Shown: positions 18,598 to 27,581, counted from the stretch's first letter. The stretch is DNA of 64,000 nucleotides from JAUIAS01 sp030425395 (GCA_043553855.1 CP121336.1:62001-126000); one strand, 5' to 3'. Program-made: numbers and translations. Notes: generated by a model from the letters alone, not told the origin.

Positions 18598-19473
18598 TTA
18601 TTTGCGGTTAATCAGCACAAGACCGATCGCCACCAGAGACAGCGCGATCCAGATTGCCGGTCCGGGACGTTCGTTCAGCAGCCCCCATCCGAACAGCACC
18701 GCGAGGACCGGGGACAGGAAACTGAACGACGCCACCGCGGATGCCGGATAACGCGCCAGCAGGACAAACCACATCAAGAAGCCAAGTGAGGCCACGAAAA
18801 CCGTCTGGAACACCAGCCCGGCCCAATGCAGGGCTTCGGGCGCGCGCAGCAGGTCACCGGCCAGCGGGGCGATCAGCAAAAGGATCGGTGCCGAGACCAC
18901 AAGCTGCCACAGCAACTGTATTTCGGGGCTGGCGCGTCCCAGCGGCGTCATGCGCACTGTCAGCGCGATCCCGGCCCAGCACATCGCCCCGCCCAGCGCC
19001 AGAAGGTCACCGGCAAGGCTGACTTCGCCACCCGAGCGGTCCGCCATGGCCAGCGCCACCCCGGCCATGGCCAGTATCAGGCCGATCCCCCGGCGGCGGG
19101 TGAAGCTTTCTCCCGGAAGCAGGAAATGCGCCGCAATCGTCAGCCAGACCGGCATGGAATAGAAGATGACCGAGGCCCGCGACACGGTCGTCATGTCCAG
19201 CGCGGTGAACAGCAGCATGAACTCCAGCGCGAACAGAAGCCCTGACAGGATGCCGCCCAGAATGGCCCCCTGCGGCGTGGTAATCGCGATCCCGCGCACA
19301 CGCATCCAGATCAGCACCACCGCAATCGCCCCGAGCGACCGCAAACCGGCCATGAACACCGGCCCGAACCCTGCCCCGCTGACCTTGACCACGACCTGAT
19401 TGATCGCAAACAGCGATGCAAAGAAGATCAGCGCCGCGGTTCCGCCCGCGTCCATTGTCGTTCTACGTTCCAT
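18598..19473 (-). CDS. EamA/DMT-family permease
   Basis: About 291 residues with ten predicted membrane helices in two EamA repeats, each about 130 residues. It belongs to the drug/metabolite transporter superfamily, which moves amino acids, sugars, drugs or other small metabolites; the substrate cannot be told from sequence. Characteristic features are a proline-rich loop, the FALEFMLLFTALDMTTVSRASVIFYSMPVW segment and the closing FGWGLLNERPGPAIWIALSLVAIGLVL. The start is uncertain between ATGs at 19473 and 19455. It is divergent from fur, with 132 bases between the two starts. Confidence 0.88.
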   Translation of the reverse strand: MERRTTMDAGGTAALIFFASLFAINQVVVKVSGAGFGPVFMAGLRSLGAIAVVLIWMRVRGIAITTPQGAILGGILSGLLFALEFMLLFTALDMTTVSRASVIFYSMPVWLTIAAHFLLPGESFTRRRGIGLILAMAGVALAMADRSGGEVSLAGDLLALGGAMCWAGIALTVRMTPLGRASPEIQLLWQLVVSAPILLLIAPLAGDLLRAPEALHWAGLVFQTVFVASLGFLMWFVLLARYPASAVASFSFLSPVLAVLFGWGLLNERPGPAIWIALSLVAIGLVLINRK

Positions 19474-19605
19474 CCCGCCAAAGGATGTGCCCGCGCCGCT
19501 GCTGTCAAGGTGCGATGTCGCCTGCCGCGCCATCCGCAAGGATTTGAGTCTGGCCCCGCGTTCGCGCTTTCGTTAAACCCTTGTGCACAGATCACGGGGA
19601 CCGAT

Positions 19606-20028
19606 ATGCGCGGAACGATTACGGAGCGGTGCGAGGCAAAAGGCCTGCGAATGACCGGGCAGCGCCGGGTCATCGCCCAGGTGCTCGAGGTCAGCGACGA
19701 CCACCCTGACGCCGAAGAACTGCACGCACGCGCCAGCCACCGCGATCCGGGCATTTCTCTGGCCACCGTCTATCGCACCGTGCGGCTTCTGGAAGAAGAA
19801 GGCATTCTGGAAAAGCTGGAATTCGGCGACGGTCGCGCGCGCTATGAGGATGCAGAGCGGGCCCACCACGATCATCTGATTGATCTGGAGACCGGCGACG
19901 TGATCGAATTTGTCGATCCCGAGATCGAGGCGCTTCAGGAAAAAATCGCGCGCAAGCTCGGCTATGAGCTGCGCGGACACCGGATGGAACTTTACGGCGT
20001 GCCAATCGGCAAGGACAAAAACGGCTGA
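19606..20028 (+). CDS. fur: Fur family metalloregulator (Fur/Mur type)
   Basis: 140 residues. Winged-helix repressor: CEAKGLRMTGQRRVIAQVLE and GISLATVYRTVRLLEEEGILEKLEF form the DNA-binding domain, then the HHDHLIDLETGDVIEF metal site and a dimerisation domain ending LGYELRGHRMELYGVPIG. The C-terminal CxxC zinc pair of many Fur proteins is absent, as in alphaproteobacterial Fur/Mur, which often sense manganese rather than iron. No heme-regulatory motif of the Irr type is seen. The ATG at 19606 follows GGGGACCGAT. The frame extends upstream without homology. Confidence 0.88.
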   Translation: MRGTITERCEAKGLRMTGQRRVIAQVLEVSDDHPDAEELHARASHRDPGISLATVYRTVRLLEEEGILEKLEFGDGRARYEDAERAHHDHLIDLETGDVIEFVDPEIEALQEKIARKLGYELRGHRMELYGVPIGKDKNG

Positions 20029-20103
20029 GCCGACGAAGGCAGCATTGGCCGGGGGCGGCCATGCCGCTCATCCTCTGTGCTCACCCTCTTTGCGCATCCT
20101 CTG

Positions 20104-21201
20104 TCAGGCCGTACCGCGCTCAGCGCGCGACAAAAACCACGGCACCAAAGCGGTCAACACCAACAGGCGCGCCACATGGGCACCGGCGACAAACCCCGGA
20201 TTGGCACCAAGAACAGCGCCCAGCGCGATCATCGTCTCGAACCCTCCCGGGGCAAAGCCCGCAAGCACCGTCGTCGCGGGCATCCCGATCAGCCACGCCA
20301 CGGGAACCGCCGCGACCAGAGCCACGGTGCACCCGATTGCCGTGACAGCGAGCCCCGCGCCCATCGCGTCCCTCAGAGCGCGCAGGGTCACGCCTGAAAA
20401 ACGTGTGCCGATCATTCCCCCCAGCACCGCAAAGCAGACCAGCGCCAGCGCCGGGTTCAGACCGCCATGCACCATCCCTCCGCCATGGGCGACGGAAGAA
20501 ACCGCCATCGACCCCACCAACAAGGCCGCAGGCACACGAAGTTTGAGCATTCCAAACCCTGCAACAACGCCCGCCGCGCACAGGATCGCGAATCCCCCCC
20601 ACGGCATCGCCTCACCGCCACCAAGCGGCAGGCCCCGCAGTTCAACCCCCATCAGCCGCGCCATGATCGGCACGGCAAGCGTCAGCGACAATAACCGCAC
20701 CGACTGCGCCACGGTTACGAACACCGTATCGACCTTGAGTTCCGCGCTCAGCCCGATGACAAAGCTCAGATGGCCCGGTGCGCAGGCCAGAACGGCGGCC
20801 CGTGGATCCTGCCCGAACATCCGGCGCAAAGCGAGACCGCTCAGTGACATGGTCACCGCCAGCGATATCGCCAGCACCACGAACGCCAGCGGCCACGCGG
20901 CCATTGCGGCGACGGTGTCTTCGGTCACGGTGCTGCCGATCCCGACCCCGATCACCACGAACACCACGTCGCGCAGCCCCTTGTGAATATCCAGCCGCAA
21001 TCCCACCAGACCGCCCAGTGTCACCGCAATGGCTGGCCCGGTGATCAGGTAGGCGGGAAATCCCAACATCCATCCCAGCCACGCCCCCAGTGCAGACAGA
21101 CCAAGCGTCATAAGGGTCGCCCACAGATCAGGCGAGTTCACCCAGCGACGAGGCGTGTTCTGGGACAACTGAGAAGGGGAATCGGAACGACGCATTCCCA
21201 T
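20104..21201 (-). CDS. AbrB family integral membrane protein
   Basis: 365 residues with about ten transmembrane segments, arranged as two repeats that each contain a LGLSALGAWLGWMLGFPAYLITGPAIAVTLGG- or GFAPGGFETMIALGAVLG-like block. This is the membrane 'AbrB/ammonia monooxygenase' family, unrelated to the AbrB DNA-binding protein; its biochemical role is not settled. It converges on fur and is divergent from an EamA permease gene, with a strong inverted repeat in the shared upstream region (21253-21279). Confidence 0.85.
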   Translation of the reverse strand: MGMRRSDSPSQLSQNTPRRWVNSPDLWATLMTLGLSALGAWLGWMLGFPAYLITGPAIAVTLGGLVGLRLDIHKGLRDVVFVVIGVGIGSTVTEDTVAAMAAWPLAFVVLAISLAVTMSLSGLALRRMFGQDPRAAVLACAPGHLSFVIGLSAELKVDTVFVTVAQSVRLLSLTLAVPIMARLMGVELRGLPLGGGEAMPWGGFAILCAAGVVAGFGMLKLRVPAALLVGSMAVSSVAHGGGMVHGGLNPALALVCFAVLGGMIGTRFSGVTLRALRDAMGAGLAVTAIGCTVALVAAVPVAWLIGMPATTVLAGFAPGGFETMIALGAVLGANPGFVAGAHVARLLVLTALVPWFLSRAERGTA

Positions 21202-21252
21202 GCGCTACCACGCGGCATCGCCTTTGGCCAAGCGCGCTTGCATAGACGCGCA

Positions 21253-21279
21253 AACGGGTGCAAGGAACACGCACCCGTT
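21253..21279. promoter_or_regulatory. Perfect 9-bp inverted repeat upstream of EamA gene
   Basis: AACGGGTGC and GCACCCGTT flank the loop AAGGAACAC. It ends 18 bases before the EamA start at 21298 and 51 bases before the AbrB-type gene on the other strand. It could be an operator for a dimeric repressor or a leader hairpin. There is no T tract, so a plain terminator is unlikely. Confidence 0.55.
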
Positions 21280-21297
21280 CCCACAATGAGGCCACCT

Positions 21298-22167
21298 ATG
21301 GACAACCTGCGCGGCGCGGCCCTGATGACGCTGGCAATGCTTGGCTTTGCCGTCGAGGATATGTTCGTCAAAATCTTGGCGCTGCGGTTCCCGACATGGC
21401 AGATCATCGCGTTTCTGGGATGTGGTGGCGCGCTGGCCTTCGGCGCCATGGTCAAACTGCGCGGCGAGGCGCTTTGGTCACGGGCCATGTTTGTCCCGGC
21501 GGTTCTGTTGCGCAACCTTGGTGAATTGATCGGCACCACCGGATTCGTAACCGCATTGGCCATGATCGAACTGTCGACCGCATCGGCCATCCTGCAGGCC
21601 ACACCGCTTGTGGTGACGATGGGCGCGGCGCTGTTTCTGAGCGAACCCGTGGGCTGGCGTCGGTGGACAGCGATCCTTGTGGGGTTCAGCGGGGTGCTGC
21701 TGGTTATCCGGCCCGGGAGCGTCTCGTTCGATCTCGGCGCGTTGTTTGCGTTGCAGGGGGTGTTGGGGCTGGCCATTCGCGATCTGGCAACACGCCGTGT
21801 GCGGGTTCAGACCTCTTCGGTGCAGCTCAGCTTTCTGGCCTTTCTGACACTGTTGCCGGCCGCCGCCATCCTAGCTTGGATCCAGGGCGTTTCACCGGTA
21901 CGCCCCGAAGCCTCGGACACGCTGACCATTGTTGCGATGCTGTGCCTGGGGGTGGTGTCCTACTACGCCATCGTGGCCGCCATGCGCGTGGGCGAGGTGT
22001 CTTATGTCACCCCTTTCCGATATAGCCGGATCGTCTTTGCGCTTGGCATCGGGGCGGTTGCGTTCGGCGAACGGCCAGACGGTCTGATGCTTCTGGGGTG
22101 TGTGCTGATCGTGGGATCGGGGTTGTTTACCCTGTGGCGGGAACGCAATATCCGCCCTGCGGCCTGA
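21298..22167 (+). CDS. EamA/DMT-family permease
   Basis: 289 residues, ten predicted membrane helices, two EamA repeats (MTLAMLGFAVEDMFVKIL at the start; GVVSYYAIVAAMRVGEVSYVTPFRYSRIVFALGIGAVAFGERP in the second). The latter block resembles a subgroup of DMT proteins described as S-adenosylmethionine or riboflavin carriers, but the substrate is not determinable here. The ATG at 21298 follows AATGAGGCC; an ATG four codons earlier is weaker. A GCGCCC/GGGCGC hairpin (22168-22188) follows the stop. Confidence 0.87.
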   Translation: MDNLRGAALMTLAMLGFAVEDMFVKILALRFPTWQIIAFLGCGGALAFGAMVKLRGEALWSRAMFVPAVLLRNLGELIGTTGFVTALAMIELSTASAILQATPLVVTMGAALFLSEPVGWRRWTAILVGFSGVLLVIRPGSVSFDLGALFALQGVLGLAIRDLATRRVRVQTSSVQLSFLAFLTLLPAAAILAWIQGVSPVRPEASDTLTIVAMLCLGVVSYYAIVAAMRVGEVSYVTPFRYSRIVFALGIGAVAFGERPDGLMLLGCVLIVGSGLFTLWRERNIRPAA

Positions 22168-22239
22168 GCGCCCCTTTCCCTCGGGCGCAGCCCCCGTTAT
22201 GAGGTCGCCCGACCGACGACCCATAGGGAAACCAGAACC

Positions 22240-23514
22240 ATGAGCACGATCATCGACATTCACGCCCGCGAAATCCTTGACAGCCGCGGCAACCCCACCG
22301 TCGAAGTGGACGTCACCCTCGAAGACGGCACGATGGGCCGCGCGGCGGTGCCGTCGGGCGCATCCACAGGGGCCTATGAAGCCGTGGAGAAACGCGACGG
22401 CGACAAGGCCCGCTATCTCGGCAAGGGCGTTCTTGAGGCCGTGGCCGCGGTGAACGGCGAAATCGCCGAAGCCCTCGTCGGGTTCGACGCCACCGAGCAG
22501 GTGGGCGTGGACATGGCGATGATCGAACTCGACGGGACCGAAAACAAGGGCCGTCTGGGTGCCAACGCCATTCTTGGCGTATCGCTGGCAACCGCCAAGG
22601 CCGCCGCCGATTATACCGGCCAGCCTCTGTTCCGTTACGTGGGCGGCACCTCGGCGCGGATGCTGCCCGTCCCGATGATGAACATCATCAACGGCGGCGA
22701 ACACGCCGACAACCCGATCGATATCCAGGAATTCATGATCATGCCGGTCGCGGCCGAGAATATCCGCGACGCCGTGCGCATGGGCGCGGAGGTGTTTCAC
22801 ACGCTCAAGAAAGAGTTGTCCAACGCGGGTCTGGCCACAGGTGTGGGCGACGAGGGGGGATTTGCGCCGAACCTGTCTTCCACGCGCGACGCCCTGGATT
22901 TCGTGCTCAAGGCGATCGAAAAGGCCGGATACCGCCCGGGCGACGACATGTATCTGGCGCTCGATTGCGCGGCCACCGAATACTACCGTGACGGCAAATA
23001 CGTCCTGTCCGGAGAAGGCAAGACGCTGAGCTCGGAAGAAAACGTCGACTACCTCGCGGCGCTGGTCGGGGATTATCCGATCATCTCGATCGAGGACGGC
23101 ATGTCCGAAGACGACTGGGAAGGCTGGAAGGCGCTGACCGACCGGCTTGGCGACAAGGTCCAGCTTGTCGGCGACGATCTGTTCGTGACCAACCCCGCGC
23201 GCCTCGCCGATGGGATCGCGAAGGGCTGTGCGAACTCGATGCTGGTCAAGGTCAATCAGATCGGATCGCTGACAGAAACGCTCAAGGCCGTGGAAATGGC
23301 GCACCGCGCGCGGTTTACCAACGTGATGTCGCATCGCTCGGGCGAAACAGAAGACGCCACCATCGCCGATCTTGCCGTGGCCACCAACTGCGGTCAGATC
23401 AAAACCGGATCGCTGGCACGCTCCGACCGGCTGGCGAAATACAACCAGCTGATCCGAATCGAAGAAATCCTGGGCGAAACGGCGGAATACGCAGGCCGCA
23501 GCATCCTGCGCTGA
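22240..23514 (+). CDS. eno: Enolase
   Basis: 424 residues. Converts 2-phosphoglycerate to phosphoenolpyruvate in glycolysis and gluconeogenesis, in the cytoplasm. Signatures: AREILDSRGNPTVEVDV, SGASTGAYEA, NIINGGEHADNPIDIQEFMI, the catalytic region GDEGGFAPNL, magnesium ligands in ISIEDGM and VGDDLFVTN, and SHRSGETEDATIADLAV with KTGSLARSDR. Full length. AGGGAAACCAGAACC precedes the ATG. The gene stands alone between an EamA gene and a pair of intergenic elements. Confidence 0.98.
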   Translation: MSTIIDIHAREILDSRGNPTVEVDVTLEDGTMGRAAVPSGASTGAYEAVEKRDGDKARYLGKGVLEAVAAVNGEIAEALVGFDATEQVGVDMAMIELDGTENKGRLGANAILGVSLATAKAAADYTGQPLFRYVGGTSARMLPVPMMNIINGGEHADNPIDIQEFMIMPVAAENIRDAVRMGAEVFHTLKKELSNAGLATGVGDEGGFAPNLSSTRDALDFVLKAIEKAGYRPGDDMYLALDCAATEYYRDGKYVLSGEGKTLSSEENVDYLAALVGDYPIISIEDGMSEDDWEGWKALTDRLGDKVQLVGDDLFVTNPARLADGIAKGCANSMLVKVNQIGSLTETLKAVEMAHRARFTNVMSHRSGETEDATIADLAVATNCGQIKTGSLARSDRLAKYNQLIRIEEILGETAEYAGRSILR

Positions 23515-23521
23515 GCCTCCG

Positions 23522-23566
23522 GCGCGCCGCCGACCGTGGGGCGCGCTGATGCTTCTTTCTCGTTTC
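23522..23566 (+). terminator. Putative rho-independent terminator after eno
   Basis: Stem GCGCGCC (23522-23528) with GGCGCGC (23540-23546), 11-base loop, then TGATGCTTCTTTCTCGTTTC. The T-rich tail again coincides with an intergenic element (copy C). Confidence 0.5.
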
Positions 23567-23574
23567 AAATACCC
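23551..23574 (-). repeat. Dispersed intergenic element, copy C
   Basis: On the minus strand: GGGTATTTGAAACGAG then AAAGAAGC. Lies 37 bases after eno. Confidence 0.75.
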
Positions 23575-23666
23575 GCTTCACCACGCGAGCCAGCCAGTGC
23601 TGCGCTTGAAAGTTGGACGGTGGCGGGGGGCTCTGCCCCCCGGTTCCCCTGCGGGGAACTCCCCCC

Positions 23667-23693
23667 GGGATATTTCCGGCAAGAGAAAAAGCC
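23667..23693 (+). repeat. Dispersed intergenic element, diverged copy C2
   Basis: GGGATATTTCCGGCAAGAG then AAAAAGCC, preceded by CCCCCC. It is inverted relative to copy C, 93 bases away, and the space between them holds nested GC palindromes (GGGGGG-CTCT-GCCCCCC and GTTCCCC-TGC-GGGGAAC). This mirrors the inverted pair between pdxA and rsmA. Confidence 0.55.
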
Positions 23694-23757
23694 GGTCGGC
23701 CATAGGGCTTGCGCTGACGCGCGATGCGCGGCACCTTTGCGTCAGGAGGGACCGCCC

Positions 23758-24441
23758 ATGGTCAAGGCGTTGATTTTCGATGTGTTCGGCACCTGTGTCG
23801 ATTGGCGCACGTCGGTCGCTGCTGAGGTAGCGGCCGCAGGGCTCGCTGTTGATCCGTTGGCGTTTGCCGATGCCTGGCGCGGCGAATATCAGCCCGCGAT
23901 GGAGCGCATTCGCGCGGGCGCGCGCGGCTATGTGCCGCTCGACAACTTGCATCTGGAAAACCTGCATATCATCTCGGGCCGTTTCGGGGTCGAGATCGAC
24001 GAGACCTTGAATTCCGCCTGGGAACGGCTTGATCCATGGCCCGATGTCGTTGCGGGTCTGCAGTCGCTGCGCGATCATGTCTTGATTGCGCCCTGCTCCA
24101 ATGGGTCAATCGGGCTGATGGTACGGCTTGCCCGCCATGCCCGGTTTCCTTGGGATTGCATCCTCGGCGCTGATATCGCCCGCGATTTCAAGCCCATGCC
24201 CGACGTCTACCGGGCATCTTGTGCGGTTTTGGGGCTGGCCACGGATCAGGTGATGATGGTTGCGGCCCATAACGATGATCTGGCCGCCGCCCGCGACGCG
24301 GGCCTGCGCACGGCCTTTGTCCCCCGGCCGCTGGAATATGGCCCTGATCAGGCGATTGACCTGACGCCGCAATCGGACTGGGATATCGTGGCCGGTGATT
24401 TTATTGAACTTGCCGAGCGTGTTGCGGAGCAGGCGGTATGA
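23758..24441 (+). CDS. Haloacid dehalogenase type II (HAD superfamily)
   Basis: 227 residues. L-2-haloacid dehalogenase family, which replaces the halogen of short 2-haloacids with hydroxyl. Seen: nucleophile aspartate in LIFDVFGTCVDW, the arginine-containing DAWRGEYQP segment, the CSNGSIGLMVRLARH motif, lysine in ARDFKPMPDVY, and AAHNDDLAAARDAGLRTAFVPRPLEYG at the end. AGGAGGGACCGCCC before the ATG at 23758 fixes the start. It overlaps the cupin gene by four bases. True dehalogenase activity is not certain, since many marine homologues are untested. Confidence 0.88.
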   Translation: MVKALIFDVFGTCVDWRTSVAAEVAAAGLAVDPLAFADAWRGEYQPAMERIRAGARGYVPLDNLHLENLHIISGRFGVEIDETLNSAWERLDPWPDVVAGLQSLRDHVLIAPCSNGSIGLMVRLARHARFPWDCILGADIARDFKPMPDVYRASCAVLGLATDQVMMVAAHNDDLAAARDAGLRTAFVPRPLEYGPDQAIDLTPQSDWDIVAGDFIELAERVAEQAV

Positions 24442-24851
24442 CGGCGGATGACATCATCGCGCGGCTGGATCTCGCCCCGCATCCCGAGGGCGGATGGTAT
24501 CGCCAGACGTGGGTTGCCCGGAACCCCGGCCGACCCAGCGGCACCTGTATCTATTTTCTCTTGGCACAGGGTCAGGCGAGCCATTGGCACAAGGTGGATG
24601 CAACCGAAATCTGGCTATTCCATGCGGGCGCACCTTTGGTGCTGTCGTTGGCCGAGACCGACGAAGGCCCAAAGACCGAACATTTCCTCACCCCCGATCT
24701 GACGGAAGGTGCCCCGCAGATCATCGTCCCGGAAAACCATTGGCAGGCTGCCCGCACCACAGGAGATTGGACGCTGGTCAGTTGCACGGTGTCTCCGGGA
24801 TTTCAATTCGACGGCTTCACGCTGGCCCCGCCGGGTTTCGACATCCCGTGA
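24438..24851 (+). CDS. DUF985 cupin-domain protein
   Basis: 137 residues forming a single cupin barrel. Opening APHPEGGWYRQTW, then GTCIYFLLAQGQASHWHKVDATEIWLFHAGAP with the histidine cluster typical of the metal site, and a closing SPGFQFDGFTLAPPGF are the marks of the DUF985/cupin_5 family. Function unknown; some members are sugar-epimerase-like. Translationally coupled to the haloacid dehalogenase gene by an ATGA overlap. Confidence 0.85.
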   Translation: MTADDIIARLDLAPHPEGGWYRQTWVARNPGRPSGTCIYFLLAQGQASHWHKVDATEIWLFHAGAPLVLSLAETDEGPKTEHFLTPDLTEGAPQIIVPENHWQAARTTGDWTLVSCTVSPGFQFDGFTLAPPGFDIP

Positions 24852-24903
24852 CATCCGGTCAGCGCCGCGCCCCAAGCAATGGCGCGCCGTTTGAAGTGCG
24901 TTT

Positions 24904-26031
24904 CTAACCCGGCGAACTGACGACCCCGCCCCCCACGGACGCGCGCACCCCTGTTGTGGTTGGACACGACGTGGGCAACCCGCGCCGCACCCGCGCCGCA
25001 AGATAGGCAAAGGCCTGTGCCTCAAGCATGTCGCCATCCAGACCCACCGCTTCGACCGCGTCCACCGGGCAATCCAGCGCCACGCGCAGCATTTCCATCA
25101 GAACCGGGTTCAGCCTTCCCCCCCCGGTGACAAGGATCATTTCGGGTGCCGAGGGACAATGCTCCATCCCCTGTGCCACCGCGGCGGCGCACATCGCGGT
25201 CAGTGTCGCCGTGGCATCGGCATCGCTCAATTCGCCAACAAGCCCTATCATCTCGGAAAAGTCGTTTCTATCCAGGGATTTGGGTGGCATACGGGCGAAA
25301 TACGGTTCGGCCAGAAACAGCTCAAGCGCGCCGGTTTCCACCGTGCCACCGGCAGCGACAAGCCCGCCTTCGTCATAGGGCAGGCCAAGACGCGCGTGCA
25401 GAAGATCGTTGATCGGTGCATTTGCCGGACCCGTATCAAAGGCCAGCAGAGCCCCCGGCGCGGCGGGATCGGAAACGCGGGGATCGACCCATGTCAGATT
25501 GCCCACGCCGCCAAGGTTGAGAAACACGAGCGGCCCGGTCGCCCCGATGCGCCGCGCGCAGGCGTGATGGAAGAACGGCGCAAGCGGCGCGCCTTCGCCG
25601 CCCAGTTGCACGTCATCGGAACGAAAATCCCAAACCACCGGCACCCCCAGCGCCTGCGCCAGCGCGGCACCGTCGCCCACCTGCAGCGTGCCCTGCGCGC
25701 GCGGCGCATGTGCCAGCGTCTGGCCGTGAAACCCCACGAGATCACAGGCCATGCCGGACAGCACCTCGATATGGGCGCGCGTCACGATATCGGCGGCGGT
25801 CTCGACCTCGGACCCGGACCAATGGCCCAACGCGGCGCGCAGGGCATCGCGCTGCGCGTCGGAATACGGGTGATAGGCGGTTTGTCCGAACCCGAAGATG
25901 TCGACGCCGTCGGTTTCGATCACCGCCGCATCCACCCCGTCCAGAGATGTGCCGCTCATGGCCCCCAGAACACGCAGCACGGGGGCGTGCGTTTGGTTGC
26001 GTTTGCCTGCCCGATGTCCGGCCTCAATCAT
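24904..26031 (-). CDS. anmK: Anhydro-N-acetylmuramic acid kinase AnmK
   Basis: 375 residues. Phosphorylates and hydrolyses 1,6-anhydro-MurNAc in cell-wall recycling. It has the ASKHA-fold phosphate loop GAMSGTSLDGVDAAVI at about 23-38, the FHGQTLAH segment, GGVGNLTWV, FDTGPANAPINDLL with the catalytic aspartate, and GGGRLNPVLMEML near the end. The ATG at 26031 has AAGGAAAAGG before it; the much longer open frame upstream is antisense to tyrS and is not real. Divergent from tyrS, 63 bases between starts. NagZ, another step of the same recycling route, is at 39770. Confidence 0.95.
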   Translation of the reverse strand: MIEAGHRAGKRNQTHAPVLRVLGAMSGTSLDGVDAAVIETDGVDIFGFGQTAYHPYSDAQRDALRAALGHWSGSEVETAADIVTRAHIEVLSGMACDLVGFHGQTLAHAPRAQGTLQVGDGAALAQALGVPVVWDFRSDDVQLGGEGAPLAPFFHHACARRIGATGPLVFLNLGGVGNLTWVDPRVSDPAAPGALLAFDTGPANAPINDLLHARLGLPYDEGGLVAAGGTVETGALELFLAEPYFARMPPKSLDRNDFSEMIGLVGELSDADATATLTAMCAAAVAQGMEHCPSAPEMILVTGGGRLNPVLMEMLRVALDCPVDAVEAVGLDGDMLEAQAFAYLAARVRRGLPTSCPTTTGVRASVGGGVVSSPG

Positions 26032-26094
26032 GGCCTTTTCCTTTGTTGCCGCGCGGCCTATACACTGCCCCGCAAATCCAACCAGAGGCAAGCC

Positions 26095-27339
26095 ATGACC
26101 TACCATCCCAAATCGGAATTCATGCACGTCATGATGACTCGCGGCTTTTTGGCCGACTGCACCGATTATCAGGGCCTTGATGACGCGCTCTATAAAGGGG
26201 TGGTGCCGGGCTATATCGGCTTTGACGCGACGGCCAAATCGCTGCACGTGGGCAGCCTGATCCAGATCATGACGCTGCGCTGGCTGCAAAAAACCGGCGG
26301 CAAGCCGATCACGCTCATGGGCGGAGGCACGACCAAGGTGGGCGACCCGTCGTTTCGCGCCGACGAACGCCCGTTGCTGACGCCGGATCAGATCGACGGC
26401 AATATCGCGGGGATCAAGCAGGTCTTTGCAAAATACCTGTCCTATGACGACACGCCCACCGGCGCGATGATGCTCAATAACGCCGAGTGGCTCGATGGAT
26501 TGAACTACCTCGATTTTCTTCGGGATATCGGGCGGCACTTCTCGGTCAACCGGATGTTGTCCTTTGAAAGCGTCAAATCGCGGATCGACCGCGAACAGTC
26601 GCTGTCTTTTCTCGAATTCAACTACATGATCCTGCAGGCGTATGATTTTCTTGAACTGAACCGCCGCTATGGCTGTCTGGTGCAATTTGGCGGATCGGAC
26701 CAGTGGGGTAATATCGTCAACGGTATCGACCTGACGCGCCGGGTGCTGGACCACCAAATTTACGGGCTGACCACACCGCTTCTGACCACGTCCGACGGCA
26801 AGAAAATGGGCAAATCCGCGAATGGCGCGGTCTGGCTCAATGCCGACATGCGCAGCCCCTACGAATTCTGGCAATTCTGGCGCAATACCACCGACGCCGA
26901 TGTGGGGCGGTTTCTCAAGCTCTATACCGAAATCGACGTGGAGGAATGCGACCGGCTCGGGGCTCTGGAAGGGTCCGAGATCAACGCCGCCAAGATCACG
27001 CTGGCCAACGCGGTCACAACGCTCTGCCATGGCGCAGACGCCGCCGAGGCCGCCGAAGCCACGGCCCGCGAAGTGTTTGAGAAAGGCGGTGTCGGCGACG
27101 ACCTGCCCACGTTGGTTGTCGGGCCGGACGATCTCCCCCTGTCGATCGTGCAGGCCTTCGTGCGAGCGGGTCTTGCCAATTCCGGCAAGGAGGCCAAACG
27201 GCTGATCTCTGAGAACGGCGCGCGGATGGATGACCAACCTCTCACCGATGCGGGCCTGATGCTGGACGCCGGTGCCTTGTCGTCGCCGGTCAAACTCTCG
27301 GCGGGCAAGAAACGGCACGCGCTGATCCAGATGGGCTGA
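26095..27339 (+). CDS. tyrS: Tyrosyl-tRNA synthetase
   Basis: 414 residues. Class Ic aminoacyl-tRNA synthetase that charges tRNA-Tyr. The HIGH-type motif is LHVGSL (about 50-55), the tyrosine-binding region is YMILQAYDFLELNRRYGCLVQFGGSDQWGNI, the KMSKS-type motif reads KKMGKS in TSDGKKMGKSANG, and a C-terminal S4 RNA-binding domain ends the protein (GLANSGKEAKRLISENGARM). The start at 26095 has AGAGGCAAGCC upstream. A hairpin spans the stop codon. Confidence 0.96.
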   Translation: MTYHPKSEFMHVMMTRGFLADCTDYQGLDDALYKGVVPGYIGFDATAKSLHVGSLIQIMTLRWLQKTGGKPITLMGGGTTKVGDPSFRADERPLLTPDQIDGNIAGIKQVFAKYLSYDDTPTGAMMLNNAEWLDGLNYLDFLRDIGRHFSVNRMLSFESVKSRIDREQSLSFLEFNYMILQAYDFLELNRRYGCLVQFGGSDQWGNIVNGIDLTRRVLDHQIYGLTTPLLTTSDGKKMGKSANGAVWLNADMRSPYEFWQFWRNTTDADVGRFLKLYTEIDVEECDRLGALEGSEINAAKITLANAVTTLCHGADAAEAAEATAREVFEKGGVGDDLPTLVVGPDDLPLSIVQAFVRAGLANSGKEAKRLISENGARMDDQPLTDAGLMLDAGALSSPVKLSAGKKRHALIQMG

Positions 27340-27350
27340 TCCGTCAGCCC
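27333..27350 (+). terminator. Hairpin overlapping the tyrS stop
   Basis: Perfect 7-bp stem GGGCTGA / TCAGCCC with loop TCCG, followed by ATTTCACTTG. The T content after it is low, so termination efficiency is uncertain. Confidence 0.45.
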
Positions 27351-27453
27351 ATTTCACTTGCCAAAGATTACCTCGGGCGCGGCGACAACCTGCCCGGGGC
27401 GTGCCGCGCGCGCCGCTCTGGCGGAGTGTCTTGGGGCAAACCGACGGGTCTTT

Positions 27454-27481
27454 GGGTATTTTTGACGAGAAAGAAGCAGGG
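27454..27481 (+). repeat. Dispersed intergenic element, copy D
   Basis: GGGTATTTTTGACGAG then AAAGAAGCAGGG. It lies between tyrS and the short-chain dehydrogenase gene. Confidence 0.75.
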
Positions 27482-27543
27482 AGGCGCAGCAGCGGTTGCG
27501 GGCGCGCGCCCTGCCCCATGCACCCAAGCACGATCACGAGATA

Positions 27544-27557
27544 TGAACACTTGTTCA
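27544..27557. promoter_or_regulatory. Operator-like palindrome before the SDR gene
   Basis: TGAACA-CT-TGTTCA, perfect 6-bp arms, 24 bases before the ATG at 27582. Position and size fit a binding site for a TetR-type dimer. No TetR gene is in the neighbourhood. Confidence 0.6.
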
Positions 27558-27581
27558 ATACTTGGATCAGGAGGCCATCCC

